Shown: positions 1 to 8,800 of the stretch, piece after piece
How positions within the stretch are numbered: position 1 is the first letter of the stretch
How the letters are laid out: each line of letters starts with the position of its first letter
Origin: Clarireedia homoeocarpa
Taxonomy: Eukaryota; Ascomycota; Leotiomycetes; Helotiales; Rutstroemiaceae
Direction: 5' to 3'
DNA length: 13,524 nucleotides
Assembly (NCBI GenBank): GCA_001465935.1
Contig: LNKV01000141.1
Coordinates: 1-13,524 of the forward strand
Notes under the pieces: model-generated
Told to the model about the DNA's origin: nothing
What the model saw: the letters and a program-made list of their open reading frames with translations, nothing else
Database searches by the model: none
Position numbers and translations under genes: made by a program

Positions 1-15
1 TTTTTTTTTTTTTTT
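1..15 (-). repeat. M1 poly-A tail (poly-T on plus strand)
   Basis: A run of 15 T opens the window. On the minus strand it is the 3' poly-A tail of M1, followed inward by a terminal sequence shared with M2 and A. The window may start inside the tail, so its true length and any target-site duplication cannot be seen. Confidence 0.85.
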
Positions 16-282
16 ATTCCTTTTAACGACTTATATAAGTCTAAGACTATAGTAGATCGGCTAGTAGCTATCCTGCTAGCTTCTAAGTATATATAAGCTA
101 GTTATATATTTTTCCAATTTATTAAAATAATATTAAGGGTCTAGCCCTAGTAAATAAAAAACAACGATAATAATAACTAAAAAGTAAAACTCTAGATCTA
201 AATAGTATTAAGGAAAATATTAAGTTTAAATAATTTAATTATATAAGATTAAGGGTCTTAATATTATTTTCGTGTTTTTAGT
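16..282 (-). other. M1 3' untranslated region
   Basis: This is the sequence between the likely end of the M1 ORF2 remnant and the poly-A tail. No coding motif continues into it. It aligns with 2893-3166 in M2, differing mostly by transitions, and carries the terminal hairpin at 60-80. The exact boundary with the ORF is uncertain because RIP creates stops. Confidence 0.6.
60..80 (-). other. M1 3' terminal stem-loop
   Basis: Arms GCTAGTAG (60-67) and CTGCTAGC (73-80) flank a 5-base loop. Seven of eight positions pair. The corresponding hairpin in A (10007-10027) is a perfect 8-bp stem, and the single mismatch here is a transition of the kind RIP produces. It lies about 45 bases from the tail, a place where several LINE families carry a stem-loop that their reverse transcriptase recognises. 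Confidence 0.6.
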
Positions 283-652
283 CTATAATAGAGCTTCCGA
301 CCTAGTTAAGTAATATTTTTAGAAGTAGATATTAGTTTTATTTATATAAGCTAGACTAGTATCTATTCCGGGTTTAGTATTAAATAAAAGCTTTAGGTTT
401 AATTAATTAGTATTTAGCTTATCCTTTAGTTTCTTTCGTACTAGAACAAATTAATAGTATACTAATATTAAATACTCTATAATCTCTTTTTAATTATATA
501 TATACCTATTAGACAGACTAAAGTCTAATTAGTATAAATAAACTTTAAAGTATCTATAGTATATTTTAAATTGATAAAAGGCGCTAGTAGCTATATACTT
601 TATAATAAATAGGATCGAGAGTTTATTTCGAGTAACTAATTTATAAGTTGAT

Positions 653-664
653 AAATAATTAGTC
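653..664. other. Paralogous empty site for the element A insertion
   Basis: M1 carries one uninterrupted copy of AAATAATTAGTC here. The same 12 bases occur twice around element A in M2, at 3531-3542 and 10092-10103. The flanks of this site in M1 match M2 on both sides of A. M1 therefore shows what M2 looked like before A inserted. Confidence 0.85.
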
Positions 665-1416
665 TCTTCAACTAATTAATTAGTTTTCGATTTAGTATAT
701 TATTCTAGTACTAGTACCTAGTCTTAGGATTTAATATACTTGATAATAAAGCTAAAGTAACTAAAACTAGTTGTAATCGTATAAGAGTTAGTACTAGTAC
801 CTTCTTTAATTAATTTATCAACTAACTTATTCTCTTCAATATTATAATATTCTAGAATCTATTTTAGTTTAATACTAATATTTTTTTTGACTATTTCGGT
901 ACTAGCTTCGATAACTCGGATTAGCTATTCCTAATCTAGATTATCGTTTAGTAATATTAAGTAAGCTAATACTAATTAGTTATTATTATATACTATATAT
1001 TCTTAATATTAGTATATTAATTAGCTAATTAATTTAGTTACTTGAGTAATACCTTCTAGCTCTCTATTATAGACTAACTACTTTAAACCGATATTCTAAT
1101 TATAGTTTCTTAATAAAGCTTAATTAGAGTTTAGAAGAACTAAGTTTATATTTATTCTAGAAAAGTTATTAAATTAGAAGCTGTTTATATAGAAAGATAA
1201 TTAATTAGTTACTAGTATTAGAGCTTTATCTTTATAGCTTTTAACTTCTTCCTCTTTTAGTAACTAGTTAATTTAGATTATATAAGATATAGTAGTTACT
1301 TAAAAAGGGAATTTAAATAACTGGATTTTTTCGAGGTTAGCGAAATCGACTAAGTAGTATATTAATTATCTAATCTAGACTATTTAAGTTAGTCTAGTTA
1401 TATTTAAGATTAGATT

Positions 1417-1443
1417 AGTATTATTATTATTACTATTATTATC
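1417..1443 (-). repeat. Asn/Ser codon run in the M1 ORF2 linker
   Basis: A TTA-type microsatellite on the plus strand reads, in the ORF2 frame on the minus strand, as a low-complexity stretch of Asp, Asn, Ser and Thr codons (pattern DNNSNNNNT). It falls between the RT and RNase H segments. Element A shows no similar run at the matching place. GAY-to-AAY change by RIP could have turned an acidic linker into this Asn-rich one, but that is inference. Confidence 0.5.
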
Positions 1444-2873
1444 GCTATCGAAAGCTAGTCTTGATTAAACCTAGACTAATTAATAAACAAAATAGTTTTT
1501 AACTAATTTTAATATTCTAAAAGTATATTAATAAGTAGTTATATTTAACCGGATTTAAAGAGAGACTAGTATAACTTTTATTTCTATTAGTATTACTAGA
1601 CTAGTTTTAAATATATCTAGGATTTTATATAATACTAGGTTTTATAAACTTTGTAATTAGCTTTTAATACTAACTTGGTTTTTCCACTATATAAAGGACT
1701 TATAGTCGGATATACTAATAATATAAGTAAGGTAAAGCTAGTATATTATAAAAGAGAATAAGTTATATTAGATATTAGCTAGCTAGCTAATTTATAAAAA
1801 AGCAGTTTTAGTTTAACTAATATATATTAATATATAATATTTAAATTTTAGTATTTTATTAAAATAAATATCTAGTTATCTAACTACTTTTGAAAAGTAT
1901 ATTACTTAACTATTTAGTAAATTAACCGGATTAGTTGCTTTTCGACTAGTATAAAAGTATATTAGTTTAGTTTTATTTAAATCGAACTTAATACTATTTA
2001 ATATTCTAAGTATATAAAGTTTTTTAACTTCTTTTTCTAGTATCTAGTAATTCTTTTTTAAGCTAGTCGAGTTAGTCGCTAGCGCTATATCGTCTATATA
2101 TAACTAAACTAAATAGTTGATTAGTAGAAAGAGATTATAAATATAAATTAAGAATAAAATAGAACTAATCAGGCTACTTTAAAAGATATTAGTATTGATT
2201 AGCTAGAATAATTTAATATAGTTATCGAAGCTAAGTTTTAATAACCGGTCTTCTAAAAAGTAGTTAATCTAAATTATAAAGCTAATTAAAAGACTAAGCT
2301 TCTTTAATACTACTAATAATTAATTTTTTAAAATATAATCGAAAGTTCTTTTAATATCAAGGAATAAAACTAATATTTTAAATTTAATATTATTTTAGAT
2401 TTTAATTACTAATATTAATACTATATTAATAATAGACTTTTTAAGTTTAATACTAATTTAGGAATTATATAATAAGCTAGTAGTCTCGGCTAAATAGATT
2501 AGTCTCTTAGCTAATATCCTTTTATTTATTTTATCTAAATAATTAAAAAACAAGATAACTTTATATATTTTTAAAATTAAATAGTTAGATTTAACTAGTT
2601 TTTTAAGTATAATACTAGTAGTTTGTTTCTAATAAATAAGATAGTAACTAAAATTAATTAATAAACTATATATCTAGAAGAATATATTAAGAATAACTTA
2701 GTAAACTTTATTAATAATATTCTAAGTAATTCTATCGGGTCCAAGTGTTTTTCCTTTGATTTTAATCGAATAGGTTAATTTTAGCTTACTAATTGTTAGC
2801 TCGGGCTAGCTATCAACTATATAACCTGCCTAATCGGGACTAGTCGATAAAGGGGGCTTTGAGAAGAGAGTAA

Positions 2874-2892
2874 TTTTTTTTTTTTTTTTTTT
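2874..2892 (-). repeat. M2 poly-A tail (poly-T on plus strand)
   Basis: Nineteen T in a row mark the 3' tail of the minus-strand element M2. Unlike the interrupted A-rich tail of element A, this tail is a pure homopolymer, like that of M1. Confidence 0.87.
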
Positions 2893-2936
2893 ATTCTTTT
2901 TAACAACCTATATAAGTCTAAGACTATAGTAAGTCG

Positions 2937-2957
2937 GTTAGCGGCTATTCTACTAGC
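2937..2957 (-). other. M2 3' terminal stem-loop (decayed)
   Basis: Arms GTTAGCGG (2937-2944) and CTACTAGC (2950-2957) flank a 5-base loop at the position of the M1 and A hairpins. Three positions no longer pair, and each differs from the perfect A stem by a transition. It is read as the same stem-loop eroded by RIP. Confidence 0.5.
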
Positions 2958-3166
2958 GTCTAGGTATATATAAGCTAGTTATATATTTTTCCAATTTATT
3001 AAAGTGATATTGAGGGTCTAGCCCTAGTAAATAAAATAATAACAATATTAGTAACTAAAAAGTAAAACTCCGAATCTAAATAATATTAAGGAAAATATTA
3101 AGCCTAAATAGTTTAATTATATAATATTAAAAGTCTTAATATTATTTTTATATTTTAGCCTATAAA

Positions 3167-3542
3167 TTAGGCTTCTGACCTAGTTAAGTAATATTTTTAG
3201 AAATAGATATTAGTTTCGTTTATATAAACTAGACTAGTATCTATTCCAGATTTAGTATTAAATAAAAGCTCTAAACTTAGTTAATTAGTATTTAATTTAT
3301 TTCTTAACTTCTTTTATACTAGAGCAAATTAACGGTATACTAGTATTAAATATTCTATAATCTCTTTTTAACTATATATATACTTATTAAACAAATTAAA
3401 ATCTAAATAGTATAAATAAACTTTAAAGTATTTATAGTCTATTTTAAATTAATAAAAGATATTAATAATTATATACTTTATATTAGATAGGATCGAGAGC
3501 TTATTTCGGGTAACTAATTTATAAGTTAATAAATAATTAGTC
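3167..3542 (-). pseudogene. M2 ORF2 C-terminal remnant (piece next to the 3' end)
   Basis: This is the minus-strand match to the last ~125 codons of the M1 ORF2 remnant, again full of TAA/TAG. It encodes the C-terminal region downstream of RNase H. The piece is cut at 3542 by element A and continues in the same gene at 10104-10505. The end at 3167 is the stop that aligns near the assumed M1 end. Confidence 0.7.
3531..3542. repeat. Target-site duplication, left copy (element A)
   Basis: AAATAATTAGTC sits immediately 5' of element A and is repeated at its 3' end at 10092-10103. The first few A residues could belong to the tail at the other end, so the firm core is about 9-12 bp. M1 has a single copy at the matching site. 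Confidence 0.88.
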
Positions 3543-4284
3543 CCACCCAAAATAGAAGGCCCCTCAGCATAAAAAAAAAAACTCTCGGAATCGAAAAAAC
3601 TCGTACGCTCATCGAAAACTACCCGATCTTCATCGATAACGATTAATTACGACTCGGCGGATTCAATAAAGCTATCGGCTTTGTTGTACGACCCGGCGCC
3701 GTTGAGATATCGTCGTCGGCGTGGAAAAGTGAGGTTTTTACCCCACATCACCAATTTTCACCGACTTTTCAAAAATCACAAAATCATCAAAAAACAGTTC
3801 AAAAACATCAAAACCTTATAAAAAAAAGACTCCTCCTTGCTATATCGGCTTCTGCGGATCCGATAAAGCAAAAACTACTTCGGTACGACACTTGGTTCCC
3901 GAGTTATCGTCGTCGCCACCAATCTTACTTCATACTCCGAATACCCTCAAACTCGAATTTATCGACAACTACCTTAATATTATCGATCCCTTTACAAAAT
4001 CTATATCACCCGACTCCCCCGGCTTCAGTAGTTCGAACGAAGCTATTCGCACATCGTTACGACCCCTATATCGTCGCCGACATCACTTCCGGTATTCCCG
4101 GATACTAAAAATCATCGAAAATCAGCTGTCTACTCTGATAGTATTAAGTAATAATATTAAGCTAAATCCTTGATTTAAGTTTAATTAAACAATATTAAGG
4201 AACTAGAGCTTGGGAATCGCTTCTCGAGTACTCTATCAGCTTAGCAGAGATTTTTAGTAGACAATATAGCTATTATAAACTGTA
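3543..4284 (+). other. Element A 5' untranslated region
   Basis: About 740 bases precede ORF1. The stretch includes an 11-A run at 3571-3581 that B lacks, a C- and CA-rich part around 3720-3830, and a 164-base segment (3905-4068) absent from B. LINE 5'UTRs usually hold the internal promoter, but I see no motif that I can name. The open stretch 3892-4173 opens only at TTG, spans the indel relative to B and has no family similarity, so I do not call it a gene. Confidence 0.7.
3905..4076 (+). repeat. 164-bp segment present in A, absent in B, flanked by 8-bp direct repeats
   Basis: TATCGTCG occurs at 3905-3912 and again at 4069-4076. Element B has one copy, at the point where its sequence jumps from matching A before 3905 to matching A after 4069. 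This fits a slippage or microhomology deletion in the B lineage, or a gain in the A lineage. The segment has no clear GT...AG intron borders. Confidence 0.65.
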
Positions 4285-5883
4285 ATATTGATACTCGACA
4301 ATATAGAAGGCCCGTTAACGCCTACTAATAACGGCTAGGATATAACTCCTTATTCCTTCTTAACTACTTTTTCAGCTACTCTAGTAACTACTATTCGGTC
4401 TAGTCCCCTTGTTTTGACTAATAACACTATAGATATCTTAATGTCGTCTATACTACCGGCTACCCTACGTTTTAACCCTCAAATTGATATATCTAGCTTT
4501 ATAAACAACCTTAGTACTAACCCTTTTAATATAACTATTAGATCCGATAGTATTCCTTTCCGCTTCTCTAAAAGGACTAACGCGTTTACCCCTTCTAACC
4601 GGAACAATAAAATACCGAAAATAACCGAACTTACTACCGTAAACCCTGAACCCGCTAACCCCGATCCGGCCAACTAATTGATTCTCGAAGCTCGCGACCT
4701 CTTAGTTAAAGCTTATATAATTACTAGCTCTCGGGATAAATAAACTCTATTTCTTGATTTAATCGAGGTCTTCCGCGACTATACCGAATCGGGAAAGGTG
4801 CGAAAAACAACTGATAGGCTAGCGTCACAAATCAATAACCTCGAATATACTACTCGGAAGGTTGAAGCTATTGCTAAAACCCTAAAAGCCCCGAAACCCG
4901 CTACAACCCAGCCCCCGGTAACCTAATACCTCCCGGTGACCCCGGCGCTCCCAGTGACCCTCGCAACCTCAAAACCTTCGAAAATCACTTAAAATCCAAC
5001 CCAGCCTTCTTTTACTAATATTGTAGCTAGAGGGGCTTCAAATACCTCTAATTGGACGACTGTGCAAGCTAAGCCTAAAACAGTTAAGCCTAAACCTTAA
5101 AATCAACTAATTTTAATACGAGATACAATATTATACTATAACAACTTCTCGGTACTTCAAGTTCGCAACTCGATTAATAAAGTTTTTAAAGCTAAAGAAG
5201 TTAAAGGGCCGGTTGTTTCGGCTATTACTAGTACCTCTACTAGTAAAAACCTTATTTTAATAACTACCCTTCTTTATACAACCGACTTCTTAATCGAAAA
5301 ACTCGATATTTAGAAAAATTTAATTAATTTCAAATCTATTTAAAAAGACGAATTTTAATATAAAGTAGTATTACACGGTATACTTACTTTGGACTTCAAT
5401 ACCCTTGAAAGTATAGAACTAGTCCTGGAAGAGCTAAAGACTTTTAATAGCTCTTTAAATCTTAAACTAATTAGAACTCTTTATTAGTTAAGCTTCGAGG
5501 CTAACTGTTCGACTAAGCGAGCCGGATTAGTTATAGTCTCTTTTAAGACTAGCGAAGAAGTCGACCGGTATATTAGAAACCGGGTTTATATCGCCGGAAT
5601 CTTAGTTAAAACTGAGAAGCTATTTTTAATTTCAAAGTTAACTTAGTATTCTTGTTGTTAAGGATTTAGGTATATAACTTAATTTTATCGAAAACAAGCT
5701 AAATATAGACTATATACTAAGCCTTATATAACCTCTTAGTACTTCTATAGCGTTTGTAACACTTGTGGAAAGGCTTGTAGTTACTTAGCTTTAAAATATA
5801 CTAACTACTTCAAAAATCACTCTAGTGACTCAAAATCGTATAAGGTGTATAAAGCTATAAAAAAACCTAATTTAAGTTTATAA
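4285..5883 (+). pseudogene. Element A ORF1: gag-like RNA-binding protein with CCHC zinc knuckles (dead)
   Basis: ORF1 proteins of Tad/L1/I-type LINEs bind element RNA and form the ribonucleoprotein used in retrotransposition. One frame runs from about 4285 to the stop at 5881-5883 (about 530 codons) with 14 in-frame stops by hand count, all TAA or TAG. The best open stretch is 4414-4677, with no ATG. A Pro/Thr/Lys-rich linker (about 4860-5100) precedes a conserved core (about 5105-5630). The C-terminus has CCHC knuckles: knuckle 1 at 5647-5688 keeps the CX2CX3GHX4C spacing, but three ligands have become Tyr and the Gly is Arg. Further knuckle-like units follow at about 5704-5850. Cys-to-Tyr and His-to-Tyr are G-to-A and C-to-T changes. 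The start is inferred: ATA at 4285 aligns with ATA at 11048 in B and may be a mutated ATG. Confidence 0.83.
5880..5883 (+). promoter_or_regulatory. ORF1/ORF2 junction, possible fossil stop-start overlap (A)
   Basis: ATAA contains the ORF1 stop (TAA, 5881-5883), and its first three bases are in the ORF2 frame (ATA, 5880-5882). ORF2-like protein similarity to B begins at this codon. If the ancestor read ATGA, ORF1 would end in TGA overlapping an ORF2 ATG, the arrangement used for termination-reinitiation. One RIP-type G-to-A change gives the observed bases. Element B shows the same ATAA. Confidence 0.5.
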
Positions 5884-8800
5884 ATAGTTAAGATATTCGA
5901 GTCTTATAACTAAATTTAAATAAAAGTTCACTGGGAACTAAATTAGCTCTTGAGTTAGCTATTAAGTTAAAAATCGACTTAGTAATAATCTAGGAACTTT
6001 AGATTATTATAGAGGACTAAAATTACTTAAATAGTCGATTGATAACTTATACTAGTTTCAATCAGCTTCTAGTCCTCTCTCGAAATTATAAACCTCGAAC
6101 CTTGATCTATACTTTAAAACTTCTTACGATTAGTATGATACTAGTGGTTGATAATTCGGATTCGGACTTATTAATAGTCAAGCTAGGCCAAGGTATCAAT
6201 ATACTCGAAATAGTCAACGTCTACAACGAGACTAGCTAAGTCGAAGGCAAAAGAGCTAAAATAGTTAAAAGAAGTTTGTTTAAAAGAACTATTTCGACTA
6301 ATTCGCTTATATTAGAGGATTTTAATACTCACTACTCTTAGTAGGACCTTAGTACGACTAATACCCAATCTGGTTCCCGACTAATCGACTAGATCGAAGA
6401 CAATAACTTCGAACTTCTAAATAATCTTAGTACTAAAACTTTTTTTCAAAGGTTTAGCTTGTTAGTCTTAGATCTAATACTTGCTATTTCTTCAGTAGCG
6501 AGGTGTATTGATAACTAGTAAGTACTAGACAATTTAGGTTCAGATTATTTACCGATATTATTTATAATTAAAAATTTGAATTTAATTCAAACTTACTTGA
6601 ATCTACTTCAATTCTTTAATACTAAGAAGGTTGATTAGGAATTATTTAAGTCTACTTTAGTCGATCTAACTAATAAAAGCCTAATTCTCAACTAGAACTC
6701 TCTAGAGTTCAAGAGAATCAATTTAAATTTAAAAGTATTAAATCTCGACTATTTAAAAATAATTAGCTCGGAATTCGTATAACTAATCGGGTTAGTATCT
6801 ACTAATACGATTTCGAAAATAAAGCCTAAGCTGAGAGCTAAGCCCTAGTAGACCCCCGAACTTAAATATTTAAGAAAATCGATATTAAAAGTTTAAAGAG
6901 AGTCGAAATCGACTTTAGATCAAGAAAGCTATTAACTAACTAGAAACGAATATCTCGTAGTAATAAAATATACTAAACAGAGTTACTAGAACTACTTCTT
7001 AGAGACTAGCGATTCTAAACTTATTTTCAAAGCTTTTAGTTATATAAAAAACTATTCAAATCGAAACCTTCTCTCGATTTTTAACTAATCAACTTTCGAG
7101 AGAAAAGCGGAAGTCTTGTAAACTACTTTGTTCCTCTAGTCTTCTATATTAACTAGTTTAACTTGGGACACTTATAAAGTCGATACTTAATCTAAGCTAG
7201 TAGTTAGCAAGTTAGAAAAAGCTTATTTAACTAAAGTTAAAAGAAAAACCTCCAAACTAGACGGAATTAGTTAGGAAATTATTAATAAAGTTTATTTAGT
7301 TATTCCTGATTTATTTTATAAGGTTTATAATCTACTTATCAATTTTAGCTACTACCCGACTTACTAGTATTAAACAACTAGTATAATATTTAAAAAGTCG
7401 AAAAAACCGGATTATTCGATCTTAAAAGTTTATAAAATAATATTACTTCTTAATTACTTAGGAAAAATTAGTGAGAGGATATTAGTAAAGAGACTAGGCT
7501 ATTTAGTTAAGACTACTAGCTTGTTATATAACTTTTAAATCGGAAGTAGACTTAAAAAGTCTATAATTAATACTAAGTTACTTTTAATAGCTAAAATCCA
7601 AGAAAACTATATAATCGGATAAAAATTATTAGTTCTTTTTCTCGATATTAAAGGGGCTTTCGATTATATATCTAAAAATCGATTATTAAAAATTTTAAAA
7701 GACTTAAAATTACTAATTATTTTAATTACTTAGGTTAGTTTGTTTCTAGAGGCTAGACAACTTCGATTAGTATTCGATAACTAAATTAAGCCTTTTCGAC
7801 CTATTAATACTAGAATACCTCAAAGTAGCCCGATTAGTCCGATTTTATTTTTAATTTATATTAGGAATCTTTTTCCGACTATTAGCTACTCGATCTAGTT
7901 GTATATAAACGATATAATACTAGTTGCTAGTTCGACTAGTCTCAAGAAAAACTACTAGATCTTGGAAAGAGAAGCTAGCAAGCTTTATATACTTAGAATC
8001 GCGAATAGTATCTAATTCGATTTAGAGAAAACCGAGTTAATTTATTTTTTCTTAGGGAAATCGGTGACTAATTCAGTTAAACTAGCGACGAATCAAGTTA
8101 TATACTCCTTTAACTTAGTTAAATAGCTCGGGATCTAGTTTGATAATATACTAACTTACAAAAACTATATTTTGATCTGAATTAATTAAACTAAATTAGT
8201 ATTTCTTCAAGTTAACTAATTTATTAGTATTACTACTAGACTTACCCCTTTTGTATTTTAGTAATTATATTTCGTTTGTATTACTAATATTTCAAACTAC
8301 AACTTCTTTATTTAATATAAAGATCAAATAAGCTTTAAAAGTTAATTTCAAGCTTTATAAAACCTTGCTCTTCAGAAAATCTTAGGGGTTTTTAAGACTA
8401 GCCCGTTAATATTGATAGATATAGAGACTAGTTTAATACTCCCTGATATTAGACTTGCTAGCGCCAATCGTCAATACGCTCTCCGATCTCTTAAATTAGT
8501 TTAAAACTATCTAATTAGCAAGTTATTTTAAAAGAGTTACTAAGAAAGTTATTAGAAATTATAACTTCTTAGTTTTTCTAATCTTACTACAAGTCTAAAT
8601 AAACTAGGAATTAAACTAGGATCGAAGCTAGCGAATAAGTAAAACCAAGTTAACCGGATTAGATAATCAATATATCTACTAGTCGATCTAACTAGCTTGG
8701 AAAAGATCCAACTTTTTAAATTCTTTTCTTGAAATAAAACTAATTTGTTTTTAGTCTAAATTAGCTTATTTTCGAAGAAGGAAGAAACAAAGAATTATCG

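Larger units (their letters stand above)
1..2873 (-). mobile_element. M1: 3' part of a RIP-mutated Tad1-like LINE
   Basis: This is a non-LTR retrotransposon on the minus strand. It begins at the window edge in a 15-T run, the complement of its poly-A tail. Read leftward it holds a reverse transcriptase region, RNase H, a C-terminal region and a 3'UTR. It aligns along its left part with M2 and shares its last ~50 bases with element A, for example the ACTATAGTCT core near the tail. The 5' limit lies at the N-terminal edge of the RT domain, where M2's poly-T begins, so ORF1 and the endonuclease are missing here. Either the copy is 5'-truncated, as is common for LINEs, or M2 inserted into it and the rest lies outside the window. 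Base composition is strongly RIP-like, with very few CA or TG and abundant CTAG and TA. Confidence 0.88.
283..2873 (-). pseudogene. M1 ORF2 remnant: reverse transcriptase, RNase H and C-terminal region
   Basis: This is the dead remnant of the LINE polymerase polyprotein. One minus-strand frame can be followed from the right end (codons starting at 2868, 2865 and so on) to about 324 with many TAA/TAG stops but no frameshift that I could find. Recognisable parts in protein order are: an RT entry segment with a LFSKPP-like stretch near 2850-2868; the GPDR remnant of the usual GPDGI at 2731-2742; RT motif A with Asp at 2356-2358 followed by IK.. and FD; RT motif C as YIDD at 2089-2100, still with both Asp; and the RNase H segment YNRELEG at 1051-1071. 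The C-terminal end at about 283-400 resembles other Tad-like ORF2 ends. The YIDD box survives although the gene is otherwise full of stops. The stop at 283-285 is the assumed end. Confidence 0.82.
2874..3542 (-). mobile_element. M2, 3' piece: Tad1-like LINE interrupted by element A
   Basis: This minus-strand LINE begins with a 19-T tail complement and aligns with M1 positions 1-664 almost base for base, with differences dominated by C/T and G/A exchanges. Its sequence stops at 3542, where element A begins, and resumes at 10104. M2 is therefore older than A. Its left junction abuts the right end of M1 without any host sequence that I can recognise between them. Confidence 0.88.

Noticed and set aside
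2834..2870. Possible host sequence between M1 and M2, because G runs look unlike the rest
   Set aside because: On the minus strand it reads in the M1 ORF2 frame as an LFSKPP-like RT entry segment, so it belongs to M1 and is merely less mutated.
3892..4173. 93-codon open stretch in the element A 5'UTR
   Set aside because: It opens only at TTG, has no family similarity that I recognise, spans the 164-base segment missing from B and is not kept in B. It is probably chance openness in the lightly mutated 5'UTR.
4479..4673. 64-codon open stretch on the minus strand
   Set aside because: It is the antisense shadow of the open part of ORF1 (4414-4677), with no supporting motif.
4414..4677. 87-codon open stretch as a separate small gene
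   Set aside because: It starts at TTG and is in the ORF1 frame. The same frame continues past its stop through the whole gag-like protein, so it is part of the ORF1 remnant.
6039..6239. 66-codon open stretch as a separate small gene
   Set aside because: It lies in the ORF2 frame within the endonuclease domain, and its homologue is in B ORF2. It is a fragment of a dead ORF2.
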